From DASQPR01 sp963831705 (GTDB taxonomy: Bacteria > Actinomycetota > Actinomycetes > Mycobacteriales > Micromonosporaceae): DNA of 64,000 nucleotides. Position numbers and translations under genes: made by a program. The notes below the pieces were generated by a model that ran no database searches, was not told the origin of the DNA, and saw only the letters and a program-made list of their open reading frames with translations. Where the stretch lies: NCBI GenBank assembly GCA_963831705.1, contig CAWHRE010000009.1:62001-126000 (forward strand), written 5' to 3'. Positions 8,319 through 17,971 of this stretch are shown here, piece by piece; position 1 is the stretch's first letter; the number at the start of each line of letters is the position of its first letter.

Positions 8319-9146
8319 TTACCGGGGAAGGTGCTCCTTGTAACGGCAGATCGCCACGAACTCGTCGACCTTCAGGCTGGCCCCGCCGACGAGCGCGCCG
8401 TCGACGTCAGGCTTTGCCATGATCGACGCCACGTTCGCCGCGTTGACCGAGCCGCCGTACAGGATGCGTACCTGTGCCGCGGTGGACGCGTCGAACGACT
8501 CCGCAATCCGGGCACGGAGAGCCGCAATCACTTCCTGCGCGTCCTCCGGCGTGGCCGTCTTGCCGGTGCCGATCGCCCAGACCGGCTCGTACGCGATGAC
8601 GAGCGACGCGACCTGCTCGGCCTTGAGTCCGGACAGCGCCGCGTCCAGCTGCGTGGTGCAGTGCCCGACGTGACCGCCCGCCTCGCGGGTCTCCAGACCC
8701 TCACCGACGCAGACGATCGGCGTGATGCCGGCTCCGAGCGCCGCCTTCACCTTCGCGTTGACGAGCGCGTCGTCCTCGTGGTGGATCGTGCGCCGTTCCG
8801 AGTGCCCAACCAGGACGTACTGGCAGCCCAGCTTCGCCAGCATGCCGGCCGAGATGTCCCCGGTGTAGGGGCCAGACGGGTACGGCGACAGGTCCTGCGC
8901 GCCGTACCCGAGCATCATCTTGTCCGCGTCGATCAGCGTCTGCACGCTGCGGAGATCGACGAACGGCGGAAGGATCACGACCTCGACGTCCTCGAGCTGC
9001 TTCTCGGTCAGGCTGAACGCGAGCTTCTGCGTCAGCCCGATCGCCTCGAGGTGGTTCATGTTCATCTTCCAGTTGCCGGCCATGAGCGGCTGGCGACCTT
9101 CCGGCTTGGCCTTCGCGGCCTTCTCGTCCTTCGAAGCGGCGGCCAT
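8319..9146 (-). CDS. tpiA: Triosephosphate isomerase
   Basis: Triosephosphate isomerase (275 aa) interconverts dihydroxyacetone phosphate and glyceraldehyde-3-phosphate. The substrate lysine lies in GNWKMN, the electrophilic His in VLVGHSERR and the catalytic Glu in YEPVWAIGTGK, with the phosphate loop at LYGGSVN. It has an N-terminal extension of about 20 polar residues (MAAASKDEKAAKAKPEGRQP) not found in most TIMs. The ATG shares a base with the pgk stop (TGATG), so it is coupled to pgk. Confidence 0.97.
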   Translation of the reverse strand: MAAASKDEKAAKAKPEGRQPLMAGNWKMNMNHLEAIGLTQKLAFSLTEKQLEDVEVVILPPFVDLRSVQTLIDADKMMLGYGAQDLSPYPSGPYTGDISAGMLAKLGCQYVLVGHSERRTIHHEDDALVNAKVKAALGAGITPIVCVGEGLETREAGGHVGHCTTQLDAALSGLKAEQVASLVIAYEPVWAIGTGKTATPEDAQEVIAALRARIAESFDASTAAQVRILYGGSVNAANVASIMAKPDVDGALVGGASLKVDEFVAICRYKEHLPR

Positions 9147-10345
9147 CAGGACTCCAGCGCCTTTACGCCGGGCAGCGCCTTGCCCTCCAGGAACTCGAGC
9201 GACGCACCGCCACCCGTGGAGATGTGACCGAACGCGGACTCGTCGAGGCCGAGTTGCCGTACCGCGGCGGCCGAGTCGCCACCGCCGACGACCGTGAAGC
9301 CGTCGACCTTCGTGATCGCTTCGGCCACACCGCGCGTACCGGCGGCGAACGGCTTCTTCTCGAACACGCCCATCGGGCCGTTCCAGAACACCGTCTTCGC
9401 ACCGTTCAGCGCATCGGCGAACGCCGCGACCGTGGCCGGCCCGATGTCCAGGCCGAGCTGGTCGGACGGGATCGCGTCGGCCGCGACAACGGTCGCCGTC
9501 GCGTCGTCGGAGATCTCGGTGGCCACGACGATGTCAGTCGGTAGCACGATCTTGCCGGCCGCCTGCGTCAGCAGATCCTTGCAGGTGTCGACCATGTCGT
9601 CTTCGAGCAGCGACTTGCCGACCTCATGGCCCTGCGCCTTGAGGAACGTGAAGCACATGCCGCCACCGATCAACAGCTTGTCGGTGGTCGGCAGCAGCGC
9701 CTGAATCACGGCCAGCTTGTCCGATACCTTCGAGCCGCCGAGGACCACCACGTACGGGCGCTCCGGGTTCTCGGTGAGCCGCGTGAGCACCTCCAGCTCG
9801 GTGGCGACGAGGCCACCGGCGTAGTGCGGCAGAAGTGCGGCCACGTCGTACACGCTGGCGTGCTTGCGGTGCACGGCGCCGAACGCGTCGTCGACGTAAG
9901 CATCGGCGTACGCGGCGAGCTGGGCCGCGAACGCGCCGCGCTCGGCATCGTCCTTGCTGGTCTCCCCCGCGTTGAATCGCAGGTTCTCCAGCAGCGCGAC
10001 ACCACCGTCGTCGAGGTCGCTGACCGCGTCTGCTGCGGACGGGCCGACCGTGTCGGTCGCGTACGCCACCGGCGAGCCGAGCAGCTCGGTCAGCCGCTCA
10101 GCCACCGGTGCGAGCACGTACTTCGGGTCCGGCTCACCCTTCGGCCGGCCGAGGTGCGAGCAGACGATGACGCGGGCGCCGGCGTCGCGCAGCGCGACGA
10201 TCGTCGGCAACACCGCCCGGATCCGGCCATCGTCGGTGATCCGAACGGCGTCACCGGACCGGTCCAGCGGCACGTTCAGATCGGCGCGGACGAGGACCCG
10301 CTTCCCCTTGACGCCGGTGGCGAGGAGGTCATCGAGCGTCTTCAC
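9146..10345 (-). CDS. pgk: Phosphoglycerate kinase
   Basis: Phosphoglycerate kinase (399 aa) carries out the first ATP-yielding step of glycolysis. It starts VKTLDDLLATGVKGKRVLVRADLNVPLD, the standard N-terminus, and contains the substrate-binding HLGRPKGEP and the C-terminal GGGDSAAAV nucleotide loop. The GTG start at 10345 overlaps the gap stop by 4 nt (GTGA). The frame stays open upstream through gap, so a longer start would be wrong. Length is normal. Confidence 0.97.
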   Translation of the reverse strand: MKTLDDLLATGVKGKRVLVRADLNVPLDRSGDAVRITDDGRIRAVLPTIVALRDAGARVIVCSHLGRPKGEPDPKYVLAPVAERLTELLGSPVAYATDTVGPSAADAVSDLDDGGVALLENLRFNAGETSKDDAERGAFAAQLAAYADAYVDDAFGAVHRKHASVYDVAALLPHYAGGLVATELEVLTRLTENPERPYVVVLGGSKVSDKLAVIQALLPTTDKLLIGGGMCFTFLKAQGHEVGKSLLEDDMVDTCKDLLTQAAGKIVLPTDIVVATEISDDATATVVAADAIPSDQLGLDIGPATVAAFADALNGAKTVFWNGPMGVFEKKPFAAGTRGVAEAITKVDGFTVVGGGDSAAAVRQLGLDESAFGHISTGGGASLEFLEGKALPGVKALES

Positions 10346-11346
10346 AGCGAGGCACCGACCAGCTTGACGAGGTCGACCAGGCGGTTCGAGTAGCCCCACT
10401 CGTTGTCGTACCAGCCGACGACCTTGACCTGGTCGCCGATAACCTTCGTCAGGCCGGCGTCGAAGATGCACGAAGCCGGGTCGGTGACGATGTCCGACGA
10501 CACGATCGGGTCCTCGGTGTAGACCAGGATGCCGCGCATCGGTCCGTCGGCAGCGGCCTTGACCGCGGCGTTGACGTCGGCCACCGAGACCGGGTTCTTG
10601 GCGGTGAAGGTCAGGTCCGTGGCGGAGCCGGTCGGGATCGGGACGCGCATCGCGAAGCCGTCCAGCTTGCCCTTGAGCTCCGGCAGGACGAGGCCGATCG
10701 CCTTGGCGGCGCCGGTCGACGTCGGCACGATGTTCAGAGCGGCGGCCCGGGCCCGGCGGAGGTCCTTGTGCGGACCATCCTGCAGGTTCTGGTCCTGCGT
10801 GTACGCGTGGATCGTGGTCATCAGGCCACGCTCGATGCCGAACGCGTCGTTGAGCACCTTCGCCATCGGCGCGAGGCAGTTCGTCGTGCAGGACGCGTTC
10901 GAGATGATCGCGTGCTTCGCCGGGTCGTAGTCGCCGTCGTTCACGCCCATCACGACGGTAACGTCGTCGTTCGTGGCCGGCGCCGAGATGATGACCTTCT
11001 TGGCGCCACCGGTGAGGTGCGCCTTGGCCTTGTTGCCGTCGGTGAAGAAGCCGGTCGACTCGATCACGATGTCCGCGCCCAGGTCGCCCCACGGCAGGTT
11101 CGCCGGGTCCTTCTCGGCGAACGCCTTGATCGTGTGCGGGCCGGCGATGATCTCGTCCGGGCCGACCTTGACCTCGAGACCGAGGCGGCCAAGCACGCTG
11201 TCGTACTTGAGCAGGTGCGCGATCGTGTTCACGTCGCCGAGGTCGTTGAAGCCGACCAGTTGGACGTCCGCACCGGATGCGATCAACGCCCGGAAGAAGT
11301 TGCGGCCGATACGGCCGAATCCGTTGATGCCAACCCGGATGGTCAC
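10342..11346 (-). CDS. gap: Glyceraldehyde-3-phosphate dehydrogenase, type I
   Basis: NAD-dependent GAPDH (334 aa). It begins VTIRVGINGFGRIGRNFFRAL with the Rossmann glycine motif. The catalytic cysteine is in SNASCTTNCLAP, and WYDNEWGYSNR closes the C-terminal domain. The GTG at 11346 is preferred over an upstream ATG because AAGGAG lies 7 nt before it and the protein then starts at the family N-terminus. It is the first gene of the gap-pgk-tpiA operon; a 205-nt gap separates it from whiA. Confidence 0.97.
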   Translation of the reverse strand: MTIRVGINGFGRIGRNFFRALIASGADVQLVGFNDLGDVNTIAHLLKYDSVLGRLGLEVKVGPDEIIAGPHTIKAFAEKDPANLPWGDLGADIVIESTGFFTDGNKAKAHLTGGAKKVIISAPATNDDVTVVMGVNDGDYDPAKHAIISNASCTTNCLAPMAKVLNDAFGIERGLMTTIHAYTQDQNLQDGPHKDLRRARAAALNIVPTSTGAAKAIGLVLPELKGKLDGFAMRVPIPTGSATDLTFTAKNPVSVADVNAAVKAAADGPMRGILVYTEDPIVSSDIVTDPASCIFDAGLTKVIGDQVKVVGWYDNEWGYSNRLVDLVKLVGASL

Positions 11347-11551
11347 AGGTTCTCTCCTTGCCACATGAGGGCAGGCGTTGTCGAGCCAACCCCAGATTTG
11401 GTCAAATGGGTCGCCCCTGACGCGTTGGTCACACCTGGGTGAAAACGAGGCATGACCTGGGCCGCTCGCGCAGCGACAGATGGCGAGGGACGACTACGCC
11501 GGCATCATCGCCGGAACAACTCAAAGCCTAGCGGTACGAGGTGATCGGGGG

Positions 11552-12532
11552 TTAATTGGCCATCATCTCCGGTGTGACGGCCGCTTCGGTGTCCGGAATC
11601 CCCAAATCTCGGGCCCGCTTGTCGGCGAGTGCGAGAAGGCGTCGAATCCGGCCGGCGATCGCATCCTTCGTCAGCGGCGGATCGGCCAGCGCGCCCAACT
11701 CCTCCAACGATGCCTGGCGGTGTTCCAGGCGCAGCTGACCGGCGTGGGTGAGGTGGTTCGGCGCCTCGTCGCTCAGGATGTCGAGCGCACGCGTGACTCG
11801 CGCGGCGGCGGCGACGGCGGCCCGGGCCGAGCGGCGCAGGTTCGCGTCGTCGAAGTTGGCGAGCCGGTTCGCGGTGGCCCGCACCTCACGGCGTACGCGC
11901 CGTTCTTCCCATGTCAGCACGCTCGCGTGCGCGCCGACCCGGGCCAGGACGTGCGCGATCGCGTCACCGTCCTTGACCACGACCCGATCCACGCCACGAA
12001 CCTCACGAGCCTTGGCGGCGAAACCTACGCGGCGGGCTGCGCCGACGAGCGCGAGCGCGGATTCCGGACCCGGGCAGGTCACTTCGAGCGCGCAGGAGCG
12101 CCCCGGCTCGGTCAGCGATCCGTGGGCCAGGAACGCGCCACGCCAGGCCGCGACCGCGCAGCACATGTTCGCGGACACGACGTTCGGCGGCAGACCGCGA
12201 ACCGGCCGACCGCGTACGTCGAGCAGACCGATCTGGCGGGCGAGGGACTCGCCGTCCTTGATGATCCGGACGATGTAGTGGCTGCCCTTGCGCAGGCCGC
12301 CGGAGGCGAGCACGTGGATCTCGCTCGGGAAGCCGAACACCTCCGCGATCTCGCGACGGAGTCGCCGGGCCACGGCACCGGTGTCCAATTCCGCCTCGAC
12401 GACCACGCGCCCCGAAACGATGTGCAGGCCGCCCGCGAACCGCAGCAGCGCCGCCATTTCAGCGCGGCGGCAGCATGGTTTCGGTACATCGACCCGGCTC
12501 AACTCGTCCTTCACCGCTGCGGTCATCGCCAT
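11552..12532 (-). CDS. whiA: Sporulation/cell-division transcription regulator WhiA
   Basis: WhiA (326 aa) combines an N-terminal LAGLIDADG-like domain with a C-terminal helix-turn-helix. In Streptomyces it acts with WhiB to switch on division and sporulation genes. The N-terminus TAAVKDELSRVDVPKPCCRRAEMAALLRF is characteristic. The C-terminal region HRQASLEELGALADPPLTKDAIAGRIRRLL is the DNA-binding helix-turn-helix. It lies in the conserved uvrC-rapZ-yvcK-whiA-gap order. The protein occurs in non-sporulating bacteria too, so it does not by itself show that the organism sporulates. Confidence 0.96.
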   Translation of the reverse strand: MAMTAAVKDELSRVDVPKPCCRRAEMAALLRFAGGLHIVSGRVVVEAELDTGAVARRLRREIAEVFGFPSEIHVLASGGLRKGSHYIVRIIKDGESLARQIGLLDVRGRPVRGLPPNVVSANMCCAVAAWRGAFLAHGSLTEPGRSCALEVTCPGPESALALVGAARRVGFAAKAREVRGVDRVVVKDGDAIAHVLARVGAHASVLTWEERRVRREVRATANRLANFDDANLRRSARAAVAAAARVTRALDILSDEAPNHLTHAGQLRLEHRQASLEELGALADPPLTKDAIAGRIRRLLALADKRARDLGIPDTEAAVTPEMMAN

Positions 12533-12660
12533 TGTGTCGCCACCTCGCGGGCCAGTCGGCTATCCATACGTTGCTGTATCCCTTTCACACTCACACGGTC
12601 ACGCAACGCTCTGCGCGCCTCGACCTGTGCCACTCGACGCGTCCTGCGACACCGGCGCCG

Positions 12661-13611
12661 TCAACCGCGCAGGATCGGCGCGAGTGAAGCGGTCAGTGCC
12701 ACCGGATCGTGCCGCGGCGTCCCATCCCTCATCGCGACCGGTGCGAGCACGAGGGTCGCCCCCAACTCTCCGGCCGCGCGACGGACGGGCTCGGGATCAC
12801 CCACCGCAATCTGATCGGCAAGTACTACATCGGCGCGGAGGCCCGGGAGGTAACGGGTCAGCGCGTCCAGATGATCCGAATGTGACAAACCTTTCGTTTC
12901 CAATTCCTCGGCCAGATTTAGGATGACCAGGTGCTTCGCGCGGCTCGCCAAGATCGCCTTGGCTAAATCTGGCACGAGTAAATGTGGAATAACACTCGTG
13001 TACCAAGAGCCGGGACCAAAGATCAGCCAGTCCGCGTGCTCCACCGCCCGGACCGCCTCGGCACACGCCGGCGGATCGATCGGATCCAACCGTACGGTTT
13101 CCAGCCGTCCTTCGGCGACCGCGACCGCATGCTGGCCAACCACCGTGCGTACCGGCGAATCCGGGCCGGTCGATCGCACCTCGGCGGCGATACTCACCGG
13201 GATCGGCGACATCGGCAGCACACGTCCACGTGCCTGAACCATGGCGGCCGCTTGATCGAGCGCCGCGACCGGATCGCCGAGCATTTCGAACAGCCCGCAC
13301 AGCACCAGATTCCCGATCGCGTGTCCGGCCAGCGATTGCCCGTCGCGCGACTCGTCGCCCGCGGTGAATCGATACTGGAACAGCTCAGCGACCGCACCCG
13401 CCTCGTCCACCGGCGCCGCGAGCGCAGCCAGGGCCTGCCGGAGATCGCCGGGTGGCAACGTGCCGAGTTCGGCCCGCAGGCGCCCGCTGGACCCGCCGTC
13501 GTCGCCTACCGTCACGACCGCGGTGATCTCCAGGCCCTCGACTTCGGCGAGGGCGCTCAGCGACGCACCCAAGCCGTGGCCACCACCGAACGCGACGACG
13601 TTGATGGTCAT
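12661..13611 (-). CDS. yvcK: YvcK/CofD-like protein (gluconeogenesis factor family)
   Basis: A 316-residue CofD-fold protein of the YvcK group, which binds UDP-sugars and is linked to carbon flux and cell shape in Bacillus and mycobacteria. The nucleotide-binding N-terminus reads NVVAFGGGHGLGASLSAL, followed by VTVGDDGGSSGRLR and later the FGPGSWYTSVIPHLLV signature. The ATG at 13611 is chosen because GGAG stands 6 nt upstream and the beta-strand starts at once; an in-frame ATG exists at 13641. It lies between rapZ and whiA as in other Gram-positives. Confidence 0.95.
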   Translation of the reverse strand: MTINVVAFGGGHGLGASLSALAEVEGLEITAVVTVGDDGGSSGRLRAELGTLPPGDLRQALAALAAPVDEAGAVAELFQYRFTAGDESRDGQSLAGHAIGNLVLCGLFEMLGDPVAALDQAAAMVQARGRVLPMSPIPVSIAAEVRSTGPDSPVRTVVGQHAVAVAEGRLETVRLDPIDPPACAEAVRAVEHADWLIFGPGSWYTSVIPHLLVPDLAKAILASRAKHLVILNLAEELETKGLSHSDHLDALTRYLPGLRADVVLADQIAVGDPEPVRRAAGELGATLVLAPVAMRDGTPRHDPVALTASLAPILRG

Positions 13612-13675
13612 GGACGCCTCCGCTCCACAGGACGCATCCATGCCGGCACCTCGGCGAACTCGCTCCGCACGTTCA

Positions 13676-14728
13676 CTACTCGCGACCCAGATCCCGGTGT
13701 TGGGCGCCGGCGACGACGCGCAGATCACGCAAGCGGCGGCTGAGTTCCTCGGCGATCGCGACGCTGCGGTGCTTCCCGCCGGTACAGCCGACGGCGACGG
13801 TGAGGTAGCGCTTGCCCTCCCGCTCGAAGCCGGGCGCGGTCGCCGTGATCAGGCGCGCATAGGTCTCCACGAACGTCCCGGCGCCGCGCTGATTCAACAC
13901 GTACCGGCTGACCGACTCGTCCTTGCCGGTGAGGTCACGCAGCTCGGGCTCCCAGAACGGATTCGGCAAGAACCGTGCGTCCAGTACGAAGTCCGCGTCC
14001 GGCGGAAGTCCGTATTTGAAGCCGAACGAGAGCACGGTCACCCGGATCCGCCGGGCATCCTCGCCGCCGAACATCTCCTCAACGCGGCTGCGCAGCTGGT
14101 TCACGTTCAGGTGGCTGGTATCGATCAACACGTCCGCGGTGTCCCGGGCTTCGCGCAGCAGTTCGCGCTCGGCGGTGATGCCGTCGGACAGCCGTCCGTT
14201 GCCCTGCAGCGGATGCGTACGCCGGACATTCTCGAATCGCCGGATCAGCACCTCGTCGTCGGCATCGACGAACAGCACTTTCGGTGAGAAACCGCTGGCC
14301 CGCAACGTCTCCACGGCGCTGCTGAGGTCCGATGAGAACGCCCGGGACCGCACGTCGAGCACCATCGCCGTGCGTTTCGCGGCGCCACCGGCCTTGTACG
14401 CCAACTCGGCCATGTCCAGCATCAACGCTTGCGGCAGGTTGTCCACCACGTAGTAACCGACGTTCTCCAGCGCGCGTGCGACCGTACTGCGACCGCCACC
14501 GGACAGGCCGGTCACGATCACGAGATCGGTCTCCGCCCGGGCCGACTGCCCGTCCGCGTCCGGCGTCGCGATCGGGACCCCCGCACCGGCCTGCCCGCCG
14601 CCGTCCGCTCGGTCGGCAGTATCCAGATGATCAGTCTCTAGCTGATCACTGTCGACGTCGTCGCTCACGTATTGCCCTTCCGGCCCGGCGGTCAGATCCA
14701 TCGGCCGGGATACAACACCGGCACTCAT
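13676..14728 (-). CDS. rapZ: RNase adapter protein RapZ (YvcJ family NTPase)
   Basis: RapZ/YvcJ family P-loop protein (350 aa). The Walker A is VTGLSGGGRSTVARALENVGYYVVDNLP, and the C-terminal domain carries VAVGCTGGKHRSVAIAEEL. In enterobacteria RapZ guides RNase E to a small RNA; in Gram-positives the role is unclear. The N-terminus has a long polar, acidic extension of about 65 residues before the P-loop, so the true start may lie further downstream. It begins 6 nt after the uvrC stop. Confidence 0.94.
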   Translation of the reverse strand: MSAGVVSRPMDLTAGPEGQYVSDDVDSDQLETDHLDTADRADGGGQAGAGVPIATPDADGQSARAETDLVIVTGLSGGGRSTVARALENVGYYVVDNLPQALMLDMAELAYKAGGAAKRTAMVLDVRSRAFSSDLSSAVETLRASGFSPKVLFVDADDEVLIRRFENVRRTHPLQGNGRLSDGITAERELLREARDTADVLIDTSHLNVNQLRSRVEEMFGGEDARRIRVTVLSFGFKYGLPPDADFVLDARFLPNPFWEPELRDLTGKDESVSRYVLNQRGAGTFVETYARLITATAPGFEREGKRYLTVAVGCTGGKHRSVAIAEELSRRLRDLRVVAGAQHRDLGRE

Positions 14729-14734
14729 CCCAGA

Positions 14735-16825
14735 CTAGGCGTCACCCGAATGTGTCGACCCGTCGCGGTCGGTGTGTTCCGCGTCATCCGTCAGTTCAGC
14801 CGTGACTTCAATGGGTGGCGCCGAAACCGTGTCGATAGCCGGCTCGGCCCGCTTCACCCGAGCCGGGGCGGACGAACCGGACGACGATTCGGACAGCGCC
14901 TCCACGATCGCCTCGGCCGTGCGCCGACCGACTCCGGGTACCGATTCGATCTCCTCCACGGTCGCCATTCCCAGCCGTTTCAGCGAACCGAACCGAGTCA
15001 GCAACGCCTTGCGCCGAATCTCCCCGAGTCCGGGGATCGCGTCGAGCGTGGACGCGGTCATCCGCTTCGATCGCCGCGCGCGGTGGAACGTGATCGCGAA
15101 CCGGTGCGCTTCGTCCCGGATGCGTTGCAATAAATAGAGGGCCTCGGACGTGCGCGGGAGGATGACCGGGAACTCGTCGTCCGGCAGCCAGACCTCTTCC
15201 AGCCGCTTCGCGAGACCGCAGACCGCGATATCAGTGATGCCGAGGTCCGCCAGCACTTGCGCGGCGACGGCCACCTGCGGTGCGCCGCCGTCGACGACCA
15301 GCAACTGCGGTGGGTACGCAAACTTGCGCGGCTTCCCGATCTGCTCCGGCTCGATGTGTTCGGCGTCGTCGGCCCCGTCGATCTCGCCGATCGCCGCCGC
15401 TTCGGTCAGATATCGCGAGAACCGGCGCCGCAGCACTTCGGTCATCGCGGCCAAGTCGTCGGTACCACCGCCGAACTTGTCGCCGCGGACCGCGAATCGT
15501 CGGTACTCACTCTTTCGCGCGAGCCCGTCCTCGAACACGACCATGCTCGCGACCACGTCGGTGCCCTGGATCTGGGAAACGTCGAAGCACTCGATCCGTA
15601 GCGGCGCCTGATCCATGCCGAGCGCCTCGCTGATCTCCTCCAGCGCCTTGCTTCGCGTACTCAGATCGGATGCGCGCTTGAGTTTGTGCTGCGCCAGGGC
15701 TTGGGACGCGTTGCGCGCCACCGTCTCCATCAGCGCTCGTTTGTCGCCCCGCTGCGGTACGCGCAACGAAACATTGCTTCCCCGGTGATCGGACAGCCAG
15801 ATCTGGAGTGCGTCCGCGTCGGACGGCAATTCCGGTACGAGAAGCTCGCGCGGCACATCGGTTTCGCCGTGCTCGTCGCCGTACACCTGCGTGCAGAACT
15901 GATGCACGAGGTCGCCGACCGTGACCTCCTCGGTCTTCTCGACCACCCAGCCGCGCTGGCCGCGCACCCGGCCGCCACGAACGTGAAACACCTGCACGGC
16001 GGCTTCGAGCTGATCCTCGGCGAATGCCACGACGTCGGCATCGGTGCCATCGCCGAACACGACCGCCTGCTTCTCCATCGCCCGGCGCAACGCCGCGAGG
16101 TCATCGCGGAGCCGCGCGGCCAGCTCGAATTCCAGCTCGGCCGATGCCTGCTGCATCTCGCGGTCGAGCCGCCGAATCATGGTGTCGGTCTTGCCGGCCA
16201 TGAAGTCGCAGAAGTCCTCGACGATCCGGCGATGTTCCGCGGCGTCGACCCGGCCGACACACGGCGCCGAGCATTTGCCGATATAGCCGAGCAGGCACGG
16301 TCGGCCGATTTGACCGGATCGCTTGAAGACGCCGGTCGAGCACGTACGCGCCGGAAACACGCGCAGCAGCAGGTCCAGCGTCTCGCGAATGGCCCACGCG
16401 TGCGAGTACGGCCCGAAGTAGCGCACGCCTTTACGCTTGGCGCCGCGCATGACCTGCAATCGCGGATATTCCTCATCCAGCGTCACGGCAAGATACGGGT
16501 AGGACTTGTCGTCGCGGTAGCGGACGTTGAACCGAGGGTCGTACTCCTTGATCCACGCGTACTCCAGCTGGAGCGCCTCGACCTCGGTGCCGACCGTGAC
16601 CCAGTCAACGCTCGCGGCGGTGGTCACCATCTGGGACGTACGCGCGTGAAGTGTCCACGGATCCGCGAAGTACGAGTTCAGTCGGCTGCGGAGATTCTTC
16701 GCCTTGCCCACGTAGATGACGCGGCCCTGCCGCTCACCGGCGACGGGCGCGGCACGGAACCGGTAGACGCCCGGCGACTCGGGAATCGTGCCGCTGGCGG
16801 GACGGTAGCTAGCTGGGTCGGCCAC
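14735..16825 (-). CDS. uvrC: Excinuclease ABC subunit C
   Basis: UvrC (696 aa) makes both incisions in nucleotide excision repair. The GIY-YIG nuclease domain is at the N-terminus (PESPGVYRF...GRVIYVGKAKNLRSRL). It is followed by the Cys cluster region, a UVR motif, the UvrC RNase H-like domain (LLVVDGGAPQVAVA), and paired HhH motifs (IPGLGEIRRKALL, VPGVGRRTAEAIV). The GTG at 16825, starting VADPASYRPASGTIP, matches the family start better than an upstream TTG at 16855. It heads the block ending in whiA. Confidence 0.96.
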   Translation of the reverse strand: MADPASYRPASGTIPESPGVYRFRAAPVAGERQGRVIYVGKAKNLRSRLNSYFADPWTLHARTSQMVTTAASVDWVTVGTEVEALQLEYAWIKEYDPRFNVRYRDDKSYPYLAVTLDEEYPRLQVMRGAKRKGVRYFGPYSHAWAIRETLDLLLRVFPARTCSTGVFKRSGQIGRPCLLGYIGKCSAPCVGRVDAAEHRRIVEDFCDFMAGKTDTMIRRLDREMQQASAELEFELAARLRDDLAALRRAMEKQAVVFGDGTDADVVAFAEDQLEAAVQVFHVRGGRVRGQRGWVVEKTEEVTVGDLVHQFCTQVYGDEHGETDVPRELLVPELPSDADALQIWLSDHRGSNVSLRVPQRGDKRALMETVARNASQALAQHKLKRASDLSTRSKALEEISEALGMDQAPLRIECFDVSQIQGTDVVASMVVFEDGLARKSEYRRFAVRGDKFGGGTDDLAAMTEVLRRRFSRYLTEAAAIGEIDGADDAEHIEPEQIGKPRKFAYPPQLLVVDGGAPQVAVAAQVLADLGITDIAVCGLAKRLEEVWLPDDEFPVILPRTSEALYLLQRIRDEAHRFAITFHRARRSKRMTASTLDAIPGLGEIRRKALLTRFGSLKRLGMATVEEIESVPGVGRRTAEAIVEALSESSSGSSAPARVKRAEPAIDTVSAPPIEVTAELTDDAEHTDRDGSTHSGDA

Positions 16826-16892
16826 GCGGGCAAGCCTAATCCGTACGTGCGTCAAACCTGTGGGGCGTCATGCCCAGCCGGGCGATCACCGC

Positions 16893-17357
16893 CTAGACGA
16901 TGCTGATCTCACCGTCGGCCACCGTGATCGGTTCGGTCGCCAACCCCGCCTGGCCTTGAACCGCGGGCCGGGTCACCGAACCGTCGACGATCGAGTACTC
17001 GCTGCCGTGGCACGTACACATGATCGTGCGGCCATCGATCTTGGTGACCGGGCAGCCCTGATGCGTGCAGATCGACGAGAACGCCTTGAAGTTCCCGGCC
17101 GTCGGCTGCGTCACGACGACCGGCGGAGACGTGAAGATCTTGCCGCTGCCGACCGGGATATCGGTGGTCTTCGCGATCGGACCGGTCTTGACCGCGGTCG
17201 GCACGGACGACGCTCCGTTGTCGCCGGGCCCGCACGCGGCCAGCGCGGCCGCGGCGGCACCCATCGCGCCCACGCCTAGTAGTACAGTCCGGCGGTTCGC
17301 GCGAACCGCCGGCGTGCCGGACTCGGCGGTGGTCGACTCGGTGTCGTTGTTGTGCAT
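16893..17357 (-). CDS. Rieske (2Fe-2S) protein with Tat/lipoprotein signal, copy 1
   Basis: A small exported Rieske protein (154 aa). The N-terminus has a twin-arginine motif RRTVLLG, a hydrophobic stretch and a possible lipobox LAAC. The 2Fe-2S ligands are in CTHQGC and CTCHGSEYSIVDG, in the normal Rieske arrangement. The ATG at 17357 has GGGAGG 9 nt upstream. It is a close paralogue of the next gene, with near-identical segments IPVGSGKIF and VVVTQPTAGNFKAF. Such free-standing Rieske proteins likely transfer electrons outside the membrane, but the partner is unknown; no cytochrome genes are adjacent. Confidence 0.92.
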   Translation of the reverse strand: MHNNDTESTTAESGTPAVRANRRTVLLGVGAMGAAAAALAACGPGDNGASSVPTAVKTGPIAKTTDIPVGSGKIFTSPPVVVTQPTAGNFKAFSSICTHQGCPVTKIDGRTIMCTCHGSEYSIVDGSVTRPAVQGQAGLATEPITVADGEISIV

Positions 17358-17467
17358 GTACGTGGTCCTCCCGTGGGAAAGCGGTGACGACCAGTAGATA
17401 CGACGAAACTGGGAGTCGGGTTCACCCGGGCTGGAAGGATTATCAGCGAATTGACAGTCGATCCGGG

Positions 17468-17914
17468 TCAGCCGTTGACGGTGATCTTGGTCCCGACGAC
17501 CGTGAGCTGCTTCGCGGCGAGCGGCGACGGAGCAGGTCCACGCTTCACCGAACCATCGACGATCGAGTATTCGCTGCCGTGGCACGGACACATGATCAAG
17601 CCGCTCGCGACCGACCCGAGCGTGCAGCCCTGATGCGTGCAGATCGCGGTGAACGCCTTGAACGCGCCGGCCGTCGGCTGCGTGACGACGATCTTCTGAT
17701 CCGCGAAGATCTTGCCGCCGCCGACCGGGATGTCGGTAGTGTCCGCCACCAGCGACGCTCCGGCGCTCGCCACTCCCCGGTCGGCAGTGCCACCACCGTT
17801 GCCCGAGCCGCTCGAACCGCAACCGGCCGCCGCAGCAACCCCGACCGTGCCGGCGCCGAGAAGCACGGAGCGACGTCGTACGGCGACACGGCGCTTGATC
17901 TCGTCGGCACCCAT
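17468..17914 (-). CDS. Rieske (2Fe-2S) protein with Tat-like signal, copy 2
   Basis: Second Rieske protein (148 aa), a tandem duplicate of the downstream copy. It has VRRRSVLLGAGTVGVAAAAGC as an export signal ending in Cys, and ligand motifs CTHQGC and CPCHGSEYSIVDG. The ATG at 17914 (MGADEIKRR) was chosen because GGGGGAG lies 5 nt upstream; longer in-frame starts exist up to 17965. Shared blocks with copy 1 include IPVGGGKIF and VVTQPTAGAFKAFTAICTHQGC-type sequence, with divergence mainly in the signal and the C-terminus. The pair lies between ppk2 and uvrC. Confidence 0.92.
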   Translation of the reverse strand: MGADEIKRRVAVRRRSVLLGAGTVGVAAAAGCGSSGSGNGGGTADRGVASAGASLVADTTDIPVGGGKIFADQKIVVTQPTAGAFKAFTAICTHQGCTLGSVASGLIMCPCHGSEYSIVDGSVKRGPAPSPLAAKQLTVVGTKITVNG

Positions 17915-17971
17915 CCGCACTCCCCCGATGTCAGGACTCACGACTAAGTTCATGACATCAGGCAAGCGGGA

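Noticed and set aside
13612..13728. A 39-residue N-terminal extension of the YvcK protein
   Set aside because: It overlaps the 3' end of rapZ, has no family similarity, and a good ribosome-binding site precedes the ATG at 13611.
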